A stretch of 64,000 nucleotides of DNA from Candidatus Dependentiae bacterium Noda2021 (GTDB lineage: Bacteria; Babelota; Babeliae; Babelales; Vermiphilaceae). Below the pieces are notes generated by a model, which had not been told where the DNA came from, searched no databases, and was given only the letters and a program-made list of their open reading frames with translations. This document shows positions 10,133-19,833 of this stretch, one piece after another. Made by a program: the position numbers and the translations under genes. How positions within the stretch are numbered: the stretch's first letter is position 1; the number at the start of each line of letters is the position of its first letter. The stretch is from the NCBI GenBank assembly GCA_020886235.1, contig AP025250.1, forward strand, positions 744,001 to 808,000, written 5' to 3'.

Positions 10133-10507
10133 TTAGTTAGGCAACTTGCCTTCTTCAAAAAGCTCTTGGCAAGATAGGCAACGTGTTGCATTAGGGTAGA
10201 GCTTAAGACGTTTTTCTGAGATAGGGTTGTTGCAATCGGCGCAAATACCATAGGTACCTTCATCAATCATCTTTATGGCATTTACTATGCGATGAAATTC
10301 TTCAATGCGAGAATCTTGCAGCGAGCTGCGTAAGCTTTCCATGGTAGATGTTAATGCTTGATCGCCCGGATCTTGCACTTGGTCATCTGAAAATTTTTCG
10401 GTATATAAACGCTGCAACTCTTCTTCAAGCTCAACTTTACGCGCAAGAAGATCCTTTTTAATTTCTGAAAAGTCAGTTTGCGTTGACTTTTTTTTTGCTT
10501 CAGCCAC
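10133..10507 (-). CDS. DksA/TraR-family zinc finger transcription factor
   Basis: The protein has 124 residues. An N-terminal coiled coil (about 12-80) carries the D-x-x-D-x-A tip motif (D46, D49, A51 in DPGDQA), which in DksA reaches into the RNA polymerase secondary channel. A C-terminal four-cysteine zinc finger follows (C89, C92, C110, C113). It is likely a regulator of transcription initiation, possibly with ppGpp, although no ppGpp synthetase is visible here. The start is a GTG that overlaps the end of tadA by 8 bases, with AAAGGAAA upstream, so the two genes are probably translationally coupled. Confidence 0.9.
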   Translation of the reverse strand: MAEAKKKSTQTDFSEIKKDLLARKVELEEELQRLYTEKFSDDQVQDPGDQALTSTMESLRSSLQDSRIEEFHRIVNAIKMIDEGTYGICADCNNPISEKRLKLYPNATRCLSCQELFEEGKLPN

Positions 10508-11000
10508 TCTTGTGTTTCCTTTTTTGTTTAAAAAATTGTTTTAATAATACCACTGAATCTTGGCTATGAACACCCTTTACAATTTCAAGAGTGTCTCTAT
10601 GGTATAGCGAAACTTCTGTACTATTGTCAAGGTGGTAACCAAAAAGAGGTGACTCAGCGCCATACACTATTCCCGCGCATCTGCTAATTTTAATACTATT
10701 CAAACACATAGCACAGGGCTGCAGCGTCACATAAATCCAACATCCATCAAGGCGCCAATCATTGATTTTTTTTCCTGCTTTTGCAAGTGCGCGCAGCTCA
10801 GCATGTGCCGTCTGCGTATTACTTTTTTCAACCAAGTTATAACTACGCGCAAGTATATCACCATCGCTATTTACTATCACTGCACCAATAGGCACTTCAT
10901 CGCGTGATGCTGCTTTGTGTGCTTGCACAAGAGCTTGCTTCATGTACCACAAATCTTTGTCAGCACCAAAAGGAGAATTGTGTTTATATGTTTGTGACAT
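10500..11000 (-). CDS. tadA: tRNA-specific adenosine deaminase (TadA-like)
   Basis: The protein is 166 residues from the ATG at 11000, which has GAGGAA upstream; a further in-frame start at 11027 is less likely. It has the zinc deaminase motifs HAE (H66-E68) and PCAMC (P95-C99), with DEVPIGAVIV as in TadA. The enzyme converts A34 to inosine in tRNA-Arg(ACG). The FFKQKRKHKSG tail is the basic C-terminus seen in tRNA-acting members. A guanine deaminase or other nucleoside deaminase is the main alternative. It is divergent from gyrB. Confidence 0.85.
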   Translation of the reverse strand: MSQTYKHNSPFGADKDLWYMKQALVQAHKAASRDEVPIGAVIVNSDGDILARSYNLVEKSNTQTAHAELRALAKAGKKINDWRLDGCWIYVTLQPCAMCLNSIKISRCAGIVYGAESPLFGYHLDNSTEVSLYHRDTLEIVKGVHSQDSVVLLKQFFKQKRKHKSG

Positions 11001-11252
11001 AAAATATTCCTCTCTTGAATTTTGCAATAAAACGCTCGTATGTTACACCATATTATGACCTACTGTAGTTATCTTGTTGTCCTAAAAGAAATAACAAAAG
11101 CAATAAGCGTTACATGTTGGGTAAAATAATAGAAAAAAATACGAGATATACTATACTATTATATGAATTTTTCGTAATAAATTGAGTGGTCACCACGTAC
11201 CAAAATGCACACCCGTGCTCTAATGTTTTTTTAATGACCTAAGGAGCCTATA

Positions 11253-13679
11253 ATGTCTAACACTCCACCTAATAATGGGGGCGATTACAAAGCAACGTCT
11301 ATTAGAGTCCTTGAAGGCTTAGAAGGCGTTCGCAAACGTCCGGCCATGTATATTGGGTCTACCGGCGTTGCGGGATTACATCACCTTGTCTACGAAATTG
11401 TAGATAACTCCGTTGATGAAGCGCTAGCCGGTCATTGCGACACTATCAAAGTTATCCTCAACACTGATGGTTCATGCTCAGTAGAAGATAATGGTCGGGG
11501 TATTCCAACCGATATACACCCTACAGAAGGCGTATCTGCTGCAGAAGTTGTAGTAACTAAATTGCACGCAGGTGGTAAGTTTGATAAAGATTCATACAAA
11601 TTTTCCGGCGGACTTCATGGTGTTGGTGTTTCTGTTGTAAACGCACTTTCAAAACGATTTGAAATGACTATTTTCCAACACGGAAAAATTCATTTTCAAG
11701 TATTTGAAAAAGGCAAACCACAAGGTCCACTACAAGTCATTGGTAAAACAACTAAACGTGGTACATTAATTAAATTTTGGCCCGATCCAGAAATTTTCCA
11801 AGAAACAACAACTTTTAGCTTTGACACACTCGCAGCACGTTTGCGTGAGTTGTCATTCTTAAATAAAAAATTAAAAATTTTTATCACTGAAGAAGCTACC
11901 AACAAAAGTCATGAGTTCTATTTTGAAGGCGGTATTATTTCTTTTGTAGAAACTATTAACGCTAAAAAAACTCCCCTGTTTTCTGACATTATTTATTACG
12001 AACGTGAAGATGACAAAAACGTTGTTGAAGTAGCTATGCAATATAACGATGGCTACGGCGAGCAACTGTTTTCTTTTGTAAACAACATTAACACGATTGA
12101 CGGCGGGACCCACGTTGCCGGATTTAAATCTGCTCTTACCAAAATCTGCAACAAAAAAGCATTTGAATTTAACATCATCAAAAGTAATGATGAAACATTT
12201 TCAAGTGAAGACGTGCGTGAAGGTTTGGTCTGTGTAATTAACATCAAAGTACCAGAACCACAATTTGAAGGGCAAACCAAAACAAAACTCGGTAATAGCG
12301 ATATCAAAGGTATTGTCGACTCGTGGACTTTCAACTTCTTAGAAACTTACTTTGAAGAAAATCCAAGTATTGCTCGTAAAATTTTACAAAAAGCAGAGAT
12401 TGCCCGCAGAGCTCGTGATGCTGCTAAAAAAGCACGTGATCTTACCCGTCGCAAAACTGCTTTAGAATCTGTCTTGCTACCCGGCAAATTAGCTGATTGC
12501 TCAAATGAAAATCCCGTAGACACTGAACTATTCATCGTTGAGGGGGATTCTGCAGGCGGTTCAGCAAAAAGTGCGCGTGATCGCAACAACCAAGCAATTT
12601 TGCCTCTAAAAGGTAAAATCTTAAACGTGGAAAAAGCGCGTCTTGATAAAATTTTATCTAACGATGAAATCAAAGCATTAATCGCTGCAATTGGCTGTGG
12701 TATTGGCAAAGAAGAAATTGATGTTGCAAAAGCTCGTTATCATAAAATTATTTTAATGACCGATGCTGACGTTGATGGATCCCACATCCGCACCTTGCTC
12801 TTAACATTCTTCTTTCGCTACTTGCGACCAATCATTGAGAGTGGCTTTTTGTACATTGCACAACCACCTCTTTACAAAGCTAAAATTGGTAAAAAAGAGC
12901 AATATCTTAAAGATGAAAATGCATTCAAGCAATTTCTTTATGACTGGGCACAAGAACACACCACACTCTTTATTGATCAAAAAGAGCTAAGCCCAGAAGC
13001 TTGGCATTCATTGTTAAAAATAGCTGATCAATATGATGAACATCTTGAAAAAGCAAGCGCGATGTACAAAGTTACCTATGAGCACGCACATAAGTTTGCT
13101 GCTGCTTTAGCACACACGTCATGGCAGCCTGATCAAGGTGTAGAGAAATTAATTACGGTACTTCAAGAACAGTTAGAACATTATAAAATCACAGCACATG
13201 AGTTGGTACCGACAGAAATAGTACCGCTTGATCAACAAGTCGATAAACGTTACTACCTCATTATTAAATTAATTAACAAAGAGTGGCGTATTGGTCTTGA
13301 GTTCTTTAGCAGCGCTGAAATGCAAACACTTGTTTCATTTGTACAGCAATTAGCTCCGCTTTCACAACAATGGAAGCTGCAAATTATAGATAAAGAACGT
13401 GCTATTGAAGGGCATGGCATACTCAGCTTGCTCAGCGCTATTAGAGCAATTAGTAAACCATACATGAGCATTCAACGCTATAAAGGTCTTGGTGAAATGA
13501 ACCCAGAACAATTGGGCGAAACCGCAATGGATCCAAATACTCGCTCACTGTTACGCGTAAGTATTGAAGATGCGCTAGAAGCTGACGCATGGTTTACCAC
13601 TCTCATGGGCGATGATGTAGGCGGACGCCGTAGTTACATTGAAGAGTATGGTCACTTTGTTAAAAACTTGGATGTCTAA
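11253..13679 (+). CDS. gyrB: DNA gyrase subunit B
   Basis: The protein has 808 residues, the long form of GyrB. The N-terminal GHKL ATPase has KRPAMYIGSTG, EIVDNSVDEA and GGLHGVGVSVVNALS. The transducer domain follows, then TOPRIM with EGDSAGGSA and DADVDGSHIRTLL. An insert of about 150 residues (roughly 560-720) precedes the conserved QRYKGLGEMNPEQL and the C-terminal RRSYIEEYG. It pairs with GyrA to introduce negative supercoils; gyrA is not in this window. AAGGAG precedes the ATG. It is first in a likely gyrB-tilS-Nudix transcript. Confidence 0.97.
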   Translation: MSNTPPNNGGDYKATSIRVLEGLEGVRKRPAMYIGSTGVAGLHHLVYEIVDNSVDEALAGHCDTIKVILNTDGSCSVEDNGRGIPTDIHPTEGVSAAEVVVTKLHAGGKFDKDSYKFSGGLHGVGVSVVNALSKRFEMTIFQHGKIHFQVFEKGKPQGPLQVIGKTTKRGTLIKFWPDPEIFQETTTFSFDTLAARLRELSFLNKKLKIFITEEATNKSHEFYFEGGIISFVETINAKKTPLFSDIIYYEREDDKNVVEVAMQYNDGYGEQLFSFVNNINTIDGGTHVAGFKSALTKICNKKAFEFNIIKSNDETFSSEDVREGLVCVINIKVPEPQFEGQTKTKLGNSDIKGIVDSWTFNFLETYFEENPSIARKILQKAEIARRARDAAKKARDLTRRKTALESVLLPGKLADCSNENPVDTELFIVEGDSAGGSAKSARDRNNQAILPLKGKILNVEKARLDKILSNDEIKALIAAIGCGIGKEEIDVAKARYHKIILMTDADVDGSHIRTLLLTFFFRYLRPIIESGFLYIAQPPLYKAKIGKKEQYLKDENAFKQFLYDWAQEHTTLFIDQKELSPEAWHSLLKIADQYDEHLEKASAMYKVTYEHAHKFAAALAHTSWQPDQGVEKLITVLQEQLEHYKITAHELVPTEIVPLDQQVDKRYYLIIKLINKEWRIGLEFFSSAEMQTLVSFVQQLAPLSQQWKLQIIDKERAIEGHGILSLLSAIRAISKPYMSIQRYKGLGEMNPEQLGETAMDPNTRSLLRVSIEDALEADAWFTTLMGDDVGGRRSYIEEYGHFVKNLDV

Positions 13680-13685
13680 AACTCT

Positions 13686-14654
13686 ATGAACATTGTAAAT
13701 GCCGTAATAGCTTATATTCAAAAACATAATTTAATCCCATCCGGCACATCCGTGCTGGTGGGATTATCCGGTGGGCCCGACTCTGTATTTTTACTCCATG
13801 TTCTTGTTATGTTGCGCAATCAAGGTTTAATAACCGATTTTATGGCAGCTCATCTTGATCATCAGTGGCGTAAAGATTCGGGCAACGATGCACAATTTTG
13901 CAAAGATTTGTGCAAGAAATGGAAAGTGCCCTTATTAGTAAGCACCCTGTCAGAGTTGGGTATGTCACCAAAAGCGACCGGTTCTAAAGAAGAACTTGGC
14001 CGCCGTGCCCGTAGACAATTTTTTGAAACGGTAAAACGAGATCACGAGCTGAATCGTATTGCACTTGCTCATCACGCACAAGATCAACAAGAAACTTTTT
14101 TTATTAGATTAATTCGTGGTGCAAGCCTCACCGGACTCACAGCCATGCGTCCACAGTCTGGTGATTACATACGACCGCTCCTTGAATTAAACAAAGCTGA
14201 TATTCTTACCTATCTTGATAAAAACAATATTCCCTTTGTTACTGATCCAAGCAACACGTCTGAAGAATATTTGCGCAATAGAATTCGCTTAAAAGTAATT
14301 CCTGCTCTGCATGCCTGCGATTCTCGTTTTGATGCAAATTTTGCTCAAACACTGGCGCGCTTGCAAGAAACAGAAGATTATTTGGACCTGCATACTAAAT
14401 TAGAATTTGCAAAAATAATGAGTGAATCTCCCGCAACAATTTCGGTAAGCTTATTACTTGCCTACCCATCATTGATGCGTTATCGATTGCTTATGCAATG
14501 GATGCAGCTTAATAATGTACGCATTCCCTTAAGCCAATCATTCTTAGATGAAATACTTAAGTTTTTAAGTACACAACAAGGCGGCATACACAATATCCAC
14601 CATGAGTGGCGCATTGAGAAAAAATCAGGCATGGCAACCATTAGCAAAAGCTAA
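13686..14654 (+). CDS. tilS: tRNA(Ile)-lysidine synthase
   Basis: The protein has 322 residues. The N-terminal PP-loop ATPase has LSGGPDSVFLLH and AHLDHQWR, then AHHAQDQQETFFIRLIRG and RPLLELNKADILTYL, typical of TilS/MesJ. It modifies C34 of tRNA-Ile(CAT) to lysidine, so that the tRNA reads AUA instead of AUG. It is close to the short form (about 320 residues) with a small C-terminal region. The ATG lies 6 bases after the gyrB stop, so it is co-transcribed and probably coupled. Confidence 0.93.
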   Translation: MNIVNAVIAYIQKHNLIPSGTSVLVGLSGGPDSVFLLHVLVMLRNQGLITDFMAAHLDHQWRKDSGNDAQFCKDLCKKWKVPLLVSTLSELGMSPKATGSKEELGRRARRQFFETVKRDHELNRIALAHHAQDQQETFFIRLIRGASLTGLTAMRPQSGDYIRPLLELNKADILTYLDKNNIPFVTDPSNTSEEYLRNRIRLKVIPALHACDSRFDANFAQTLARLQETEDYLDLHTKLEFAKIMSESPATISVSLLLAYPSLMRYRLLMQWMQLNNVRIPLSQSFLDEILKFLSTQQGGIHNIHHEWRIEKKSGMATISKS

Positions 14655-14678
14655 ATATTGATCTTTAACAAAGAATTT

Positions 14679-15095
14679 ATGAACAAAACTGTAAAAATCG
14701 CCTGTGAAATATTTGTATTTAATGGCCAGGGATTATTATTACTGGGAAAAAGAAAAAATTGCTATGGTGACGGTACCTGGGCATTGCCGGGCGGTCATTT
14801 AGAATATGGCGAAACACTTCTTGAATGTGCAAGGCGAGAACTCAAAGAAGAACTCGGTATTGAGCATAGTTCATTGCAGCTCATTGCAATTACTGATGAT
14901 ATTAATGACGCACGTCACTATGTACACGCATCATTCTTGATTAAAGAATATGATGGACCAGTTCTATTAATGGAGCCCGATAAATGTTATGAGTGGCACT
15001 ATTTTCACTTGAGTGAATTGCCTATAAACTTTTTTGAGCCTCATATAAAAATTTTACAAACATTTTTTAACAAATGCGTTTATTTGCCCAAGTAG
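14679..15095 (+). CDS. Nudix hydrolase (MutT/NUDT15-like)
   Basis: The protein is 138 residues from the ATG at 14679; an in-frame TTG at 14658 is possible but weaker. It has a complete Nudix box G-x5-E-x7-RELKEELGI (GHLEYGETLLECARRELKEELGI region, about residues 37-59), preceded by GTWALPGG. The box coordinates Mg2+ for hydrolysis of a nucleoside diphosphate-X substrate. The WALPGGHLEYGE form is common in nucleotide-pool cleaning enzymes. The exact substrate is unknown. It is last in the gyrB-tilS operon. Confidence 0.88.
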   Translation: MNKTVKIACEIFVFNGQGLLLLGKRKNCYGDGTWALPGGHLEYGETLLECARRELKEELGIEHSSLQLIAITDDINDARHYVHASFLIKEYDGPVLLMEPDKCYEWHYFHLSELPINFFEPHIKILQTFFNKCVYLPK

Positions 15096-15133
15096 TAGCT
15101 AGACCAATCATATCCAGCTACTACCTATTTTTA
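15092..15133 (+). terminator. Rho-independent terminator of gyrB-tilS-Nudix
   Basis: A perfect 9-bp stem, GTAGTAGCT/AGCTACTAC, starts inside the Nudix stop codon and is followed by CTATTTTTATTTG on the plus strand. It also marks the 3' side of the convergent collagen-like gene ending at 15138. Confidence 0.75.
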
Positions 15134-15137
15134 TTTG

Positions 15138-16058
15138 CTATTCAAGTTTAACGGCACTCAAGCTTGCCACAACCGGCAGTCCGAAAAGCGATGCGCCCGC
15201 GCCAAAAAATGAGGTGATATTAACACGTAAAACATCGCCCTGATTTAATTGTGCAAGAAGACTTCCTGATCCTGTTTTTGCCGTTTGGCCACCATTTTCG
15301 GCTGCAGCACTTACTTGACTCTGAGGAAATAGCGGAATTCCATTTATGGTAATCTGGGTTATAAAATAACCAGGCGAAAGCGGTGAGTTAGCGGTCGCTG
15401 AAAATGAAATTCTATACAATCCGCTAGACGGACAAGTAAACGTGGTATTGGTTAGAGTCCAATTATTATTAAAATCAACTACATCAAAATTTACCGTGGT
15501 CGAGGGTGTCGTAAAAAACTGGTTCGTAGTTTTGCTCACTTGAAACGAATTGTCTTGATTGAAAACTCCTGTTGGCCCAGGATTTCCTTGAATACCCGTT
15601 GCACCTTGGCCATTTGGACCGGTATTTCCAGTAATACCAGTAATACCGGTATTCCCCGGAATACCTAAGAAAAATTGTGCGCCATTGATTGTTTGGACCC
15701 CACTTAAATTTGCAATTTGAGCTGTTGATCCGGTTAAGTTAACCGGATCAAAAAAAGTAATATTTGCCGTGGGCGTTTGAATAGTGCCGGCTGTTAGCAG
15801 ATTGGTAACTACATTACATAATGACAATGCATTAGCAACGCAGAGATTTTGCTTTACTCGCAATGAGCGATCTATGCAAATAAGATGGGCGCTCAAGCGT
15901 TTAAGACATGATCTAAACAATGGTTCGCTCACGATATGGTTTTGCTCAAAGGGTGCTATGTTTTGCATGCGCTCTTCATAACATAATGAACCCTGAGAAA
16001 CACAACAACACAGCATGATTACCAATAATAATTTTTGGTACAAAAAAGTAAGTTTCAT
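15138..16058 (-). CDS. Secreted collagen-like protein
   Basis: The protein has 306 residues: signal peptide (about 1-26), a short Cys-containing N-terminal region, a beta-rich link with TANITFFDPVNLTGSTAQIANLSG, about 11 Gly-x-y triplets (132-164), and a C-terminal C1q/TNF-like head with FTCPSSGLYRISFSA. The head is related to those of the 0.7-6 kb cluster, but the helical N-terminal domain of that cluster is missing. It is the most downstream of three tandem minus-strand members. Its 3' end faces the Nudix operon. Probably a surface or secreted trimer. Confidence 0.82.
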   Translation of the reverse strand: MKLTFLYQKLLLVIMLCCCVSQGSLCYEERMQNIAPFEQNHIVSEPLFRSCLKRLSAHLICIDRSLRVKQNLCVANALSLCNVVTNLLTAGTIQTPTANITFFDPVNLTGSTAQIANLSGVQTINGAQFFLGIPGNTGITGITGNTGPNGQGATGIQGNPGPTGVFNQDNSFQVSKTTNQFFTTPSTTVNFDVVDFNNNWTLTNTTFTCPSSGLYRISFSATANSPLSPGYFITQITINGIPLFPQSQVSAAAENGGQTAKTGSGSLLAQLNQGDVLRVNITSFFGAGASLFGLPVVASLSAVKLE

Positions 16059-16070
16059 GGTCTCTTCCTA

Positions 16071-16952
16071 TTAATTAATTCTATTTACGCTGAAGGTGGC
16101 AATGTTAGGAATGTCTTGAAAGCTTATATTAGACTGTCCTACAAAACCAAGTCGCAGCTGTAAACCTGCATTAAGCCCAATAATAAAGGTTAAGCTCGCT
16201 GATTCGATGAAACCGGACGAAGACAGTGATCTATTTTGCACACTTTCTGTGATCCGATTAAAAATACTAGTGCCATTAAGAAGCACAAACGTTTGTATCG
16301 TATTTATACCACTCGTGATGCGGTAGCTTAAAATATACGAAATTTCATATATACCTGTTGCAGGACAAATAAAAACGGTATTATCTGGCGTCGTCCAACC
16401 ATTTGAAAAGTTTACTGAATCAAAGGTAATTATTTGAGGATCTGAACTATCTATAGGACTAAATGGTGTTGCAAGACTTGCTTGAAAATAGTTGATAGCT
16501 GCAGCCTTAGGACCGGTATTACCAGTTGTGCCTGACTCACCCGTAATACCTGGTGATCCTTGCGGGCCTGTAGGGCCTTGGAGGCCATTAGGACCTGTAT
16601 TGCCGGTTAAGCTACTTGATTGAATGCCCGTGCCATTAATAGTTTGCACTCCCGTAATGGTAGGGACGATTAGGGTATTTGCAAACAACGATGAAAATTG
16701 CGCTGTTCCCACGGTGCCGATGTCTGCGTTTATAACATTTGCAGTAAGATTTGTTGAGGTAAGATCTGCTATGGTGCTACATCCATTTACTCTCATTGAA
16801 TCCTGAACGGCTACGTTGTTTGCAACTACAGAATGGGATATTTCTTTTGCACATGCAGCTCTTGTTACATTACACCGCCTTACCTCTTGTGCTGTCATAT
16901 TACTAGCCATAAAAGCCATCAGAGTGAGCCTACTTATTGAATTAAAAAACAT
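16071..16952 (-). CDS. Secreted collagen-like protein
   Basis: The protein has 293 residues: signal peptide (about 1-21), an N-terminal region with Cys residues and a VAVQDSMRVNGCSTIADLTSTNLTA-type beta stretch, about 10 collagen triplets (117-147: GNTGPNGLQGPTGPQGSPG), and a C1q/TNF-like head with FICPATGIYEISYIL. AAGGAAA lies before the ATG. Only 12 bases separate its stop from the ATG of the next gene downstream (15138-16058), so the two are probably co-transcribed. The N-terminal base differs from cluster one and resembles its two neighbours. Confidence 0.82.
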   Translation of the reverse strand: MFFNSISRLTLMAFMASNMTAQEVRRCNVTRAACAKEISHSVVANNVAVQDSMRVNGCSTIADLTSTNLTANVINADIGTVGTAQFSSLFANTLIVPTITGVQTINGTGIQSSSLTGNTGPNGLQGPTGPQGSPGITGESGTTGNTGPKAAAINYFQASLATPFSPIDSSDPQIITFDSVNFSNGWTTPDNTVFICPATGIYEISYILSYRITSGINTIQTFVLLNGTSIFNRITESVQNRSLSSSGFIESASLTFIIGLNAGLQLRLGFVGQSNISFQDIPNIATFSVNRIN

Positions 16953-16972
16953 ACTAGTTTCCTTGCTTATAA

Positions 16973-17914
16973 TTATCCAATACGATTTATTGCTATAGTT
17001 GCGCTGATCGGAGAAGGTATGAGCTGAATAGGAGAAGGATTTAAAACACCCAATGGTTCTGCAATAAATGCCAATCTCAGCTCATCACCTGCGGTTAAGC
17101 TAACAATAAATGTTTGAAACAGTGCTGTTGGCGTGCTTTGTCCGGCAAATGCAGAAGCGCTATAGCTACTAGGTATAGCATTGCCAACTGTCGTTCCATT
17201 TAACAATACAAGCCCGGTTATAGGAGCCGGGCTTGTATCTGATGTATCAAAGTTCAATGAATATGAAATTTGATACAGCGACGTTTGTGGACAAGTAAAC
17301 ACCGCACCTGCGCGTACCCACCCTGATGATATGATGTCAAACGTAAAGCTTATGATTTGAGGATCAAATGTATCAGCTGCAGCTTGAAGATCATCTTTCT
17401 CGCTCATGATAAAGCTTTGAGGATTTTGAATAGCGCCTGTGTTACCTGTCTGACCTTGCAAACCTGTATTACCGGTAAGACCACTTAGTCCAGGAGCTCC
17501 TGTAGCACCTTGCGTTCCTTGAGCGCCTGTTGGCCCAAATTCACCAAAGACACTTAATGGCAATCCATTGAGTGTTAGCACTCCAGTAATATTGGTAATG
17601 GTTGCAGAATCTGCGGTAATCACATCTGATCGTAACAATTCTGCTGACAACGTGTCCGCACTCAATGACTGTGTTTGAATTTCATTAGCACAAACAGATT
17701 GAGCCGTCACTTGATGAGCACATAAATTATGCTTCACCGCAATTTTTTGCGCACATACCCTATCGTATGTTTTGCATTTATTGCTACGCTCGCCATCAGA
17801 TTCTGTCTGCATGATATCATCGGCAAGCGCGTCTAGATTGGTTTGCTCTGAGTATGCGTGTTGGGTATTGGCCACTAGCATCGTAGCGAATATAAAAAAA
17901 GAAATTTTTCTCAT
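16973..17914 (-). CDS. Secreted collagen-like protein
   Basis: The protein has 313 residues: signal peptide (about 1-22); a Cys-rich segment with Cys47, Cys54, Cys65 and Cys75 (CKTYDRVC, then NLC and SVC spaced about 10 apart), which suggests coil-by-coil stapling; a beta-like stalk (LSADTLSAELLRSDVITADSA, part shown); about 12 collagen triplets (124-160); and a head with FTCPQTSLYQISYSL. The CKTYDRVC motif is the counterpart of CKVVDSLC in cluster one, so the two clusters share ancestry. AAGGAT precedes the ATG. Confidence 0.82.
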   Translation of the reverse strand: MRKISFFIFATMLVANTQHAYSEQTNLDALADDIMQTESDGERSNKCKTYDRVCAQKIAVKHNLCAHQVTAQSVCANEIQTQSLSADTLSAELLRSDVITADSATITNITGVLTLNGLPLSVFGEFGPTGAQGTQGATGAPGLSGLTGNTGLQGQTGNTGAIQNPQSFIMSEKDDLQAAADTFDPQIISFTFDIISSGWVRAGAVFTCPQTSLYQISYSLNFDTSDTSPAPITGLVLLNGTTVGNAIPSSYSASAFAGQSTPTALFQTFIVSLTAGDELRLAFIAEPLGVLNPSPIQLIPSPISATIAINRIG

Positions 17915-17985
17915 GCTAATCCTTTTTTATTGGTTATCAATCTCAATAACCATAACAAAGGTAACGCTGTGGAAAAAACACTTAA

Positions 17986-18570
17986 TTATTTCTTAGATAC
18001 CCATTTATTGTTCTGAATGTAAAAGCGAAGGACTTCATTTTGCCCTTGAGATATACCAATGCGCGTGGTTGCAATAATAGAACTTTTTGCAATTTCTTGC
18101 CCACGCGTAAGATAAAGATTGGAATTTGTGTCCAGGCGTGTGCCTTTGTGGTTCAACGTTATTCCCATGGCCTGAGTCAGCTTTCCTGGACCATTGGTTA
18201 TTGCCAAGTCTGAATCTATACCGCGATTACGTTTCATAATTTCTACACCCTGTATTGGCTGTAGGGCACGTATAAGTACTCCACCCGCAGGTGCTTGTGG
18301 CGTGCGCGCTACAACATTAAAGCAGTGATGAATACCATAACTTATATACACATAGCTGTGCCCAACAGGACCAAACATAGGCGCATTACGAGGGGTTTGG
18401 CCTCGGTACGCATGACTTGCAGGATCCGCAGTTCCCAAATATGCTTCGGTTTCTACAATCATACCAATCAACTGCATGCCATCAATTTCATGAATAAGGT
18501 AGCAGCCTAATAACTCTTGCGCTGCAATAACGGTATCTAAAGAAAAAAAAGAATTGTCTAAGGCAGACAT
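17986..18570 (-). CDS. DNA-3-methyladenine glycosylase (AAG/MPG family)
   Basis: The protein is 194 residues from the ATG at 18570, which has GGAGTT. Motifs: VETEAYLG with the catalytic Glu, DPASHAYRGQTPRN, GHSYVYISYGIHHCFNVV, GVLIRALQP and NGPGKLTQAMGI, all standard for the alkyladenine glycosylase fold. The enzyme excises alkylated or deaminated purines in base excision repair. It is monocistronic and divergent from the TonB-like gene. Confidence 0.95.
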   Translation of the reverse strand: MSALDNSFFSLDTVIAAQELLGCYLIHEIDGMQLIGMIVETEAYLGTADPASHAYRGQTPRNAPMFGPVGHSYVYISYGIHHCFNVVARTPQAPAGGVLIRALQPIQGVEIMKRNRGIDSDLAITNGPGKLTQAMGITLNHKGTRLDTNSNLYLTRGQEIAKSSIIATTRIGISQGQNEVLRFYIQNNKWVSKK

Positions 18571-18719
18571 GATAACTCCATCAGTAATTACCTTTATTTT
18601 AGCATTTTTAAGAGCTGAGCTCAAACCCAATCCAAGATAAAAACTCAGGGTGTTGCCTTACATGAAAAAAATGCCTAGGCTCAAGAATAGCCATTGAAGC
18701 AGGCTTAAGGGAGTAGTAC

Positions 18720-19763
18720 ATGCACGACAAATCACGCAGAAAACTTATTATTATATTTTTAATCGTTCTGCTCTTACACATTTTACTTTTTCTTTTTTTG
18801 TTTTTTATACCTATGCATCAACGGTTTTCGATGCCACCTGTTCGTCCCGAAAAGTTACATCAGCAAGAAAAAACACCGTCTCAACAACCACCAGAACAAC
18901 AGGAAAATAAACCCCAAGAGCAAAAAGAAAAAGAGAAAGAATGGGCTTCATTAAAACCAACAGCCGGTGCCTTTGGCGCACCCGTTATAATGTATGATGA
19001 ACCCGATGACGCTGATTTGCCGACAATTGCCGATAGCCAACCCGAAGAGAATGAACCGCACATACAAGAAAAAGCAGAACAGCAAGAAACTCCAGAGAGT
19101 CCTACTGAAGAAAAGACGCCTGAACCTGAACAAAAAGAAGACACCCCGGCATCTGAGACCACGCAGGCTTTGCAACAATTAATTGACTCACTCGATGATT
19201 CACGACCGTTACCAGCTGCCGCACCCGAGCAACAACCAGCACAGAAAAAGAAGGTTGCGCAACGACGCCGTGCCAGAAAACGACTTGCGCAAAAGAAAAA
19301 TCGTGCACAGCGTGGTAAAAATATAACATTAGCTGATATTACCGAGGGCTTTTTAGAGCAATGGAAAAATAAAGGCCCTAATCTCGTGCGCATGTATGGC
19401 AACGATAATGCAGCACCAACAGAAGAACAAATTAGATACGAGCGATATGCTGCTAGAATTTTGTGGTGCTTGCAAAATGCGTGGAACATAAAATTATCTC
19501 AAGCTCCAACTCAAGTTCCCCTTGAAAGTGACATGCATATTTGTATGGTTATATCTAAAGAAGGCAAACTTGATGCGGTTAATATTATACGGTCATGCGG
19601 CAGATCTGACATAGACAAATTTATGGTAGATACCATCCAATACGCCGGTAGCTCGTTTCCTCCACTTCCAGGCTTTATAAAAGAAGTTCCCTTTTATATG
19701 CCCTGGATAATAAAAATACAATTGGGCAGCCATGCTACAAGACCACGTTTTAGCATGCATTAA
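18720..19763 (+). CDS. TonB/TolA-like energy-transduction protein
   Basis: The protein has 347 residues. One N-terminal membrane segment (about 9-31) follows a short basic cytoplasmic end. A long Pro/Glu/Gln/Lys-rich periplasmic spacer follows (36-170), then an Arg/Lys cluster (175-200). The C-terminal domain (about 240-335) has the TonB/TolA-like pattern VISKEGKLDAVNIIRSCG ... ID.FMVDTI ... FPPLPG. TonB couples inner-membrane proton motive force to the outer membrane. The ExbB/ExbD or TolQ/TolR partners are not in this window. TolA versus TonB cannot be settled from sequence alone. Confidence 0.75.
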   Translation: MHDKSRRKLIIIFLIVLLLHILLFLFLFFIPMHQRFSMPPVRPEKLHQQEKTPSQQPPEQQENKPQEQKEKEKEWASLKPTAGAFGAPVIMYDEPDDADLPTIADSQPEENEPHIQEKAEQQETPESPTEEKTPEPEQKEDTPASETTQALQQLIDSLDDSRPLPAAAPEQQPAQKKKVAQRRRARKRLAQKKNRAQRGKNITLADITEGFLEQWKNKGPNLVRMYGNDNAAPTEEQIRYERYAARILWCLQNAWNIKLSQAPTQVPLESDMHICMVISKEGKLDAVNIIRSCGRSDIDKFMVDTIQYAGSSFPPLPGFIKEVPFYMPWIIKIQLGSHATRPRFSMH

Positions 19764-19833
19764 AACTCTTGTTCAGGTATTGTGCAACGGTGTACAGTCT
19801 AAACAATTGAACACAGTAACCGTGGAATGTCTT

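Noticed and set aside
18881-19489. Minus-strand Ser/Cys-rich frame opposite the TonB-like gene
   Set aside because: It mirrors the Glu/Gln/Pro spacer, and the TonB-like gene has the domain evidence.
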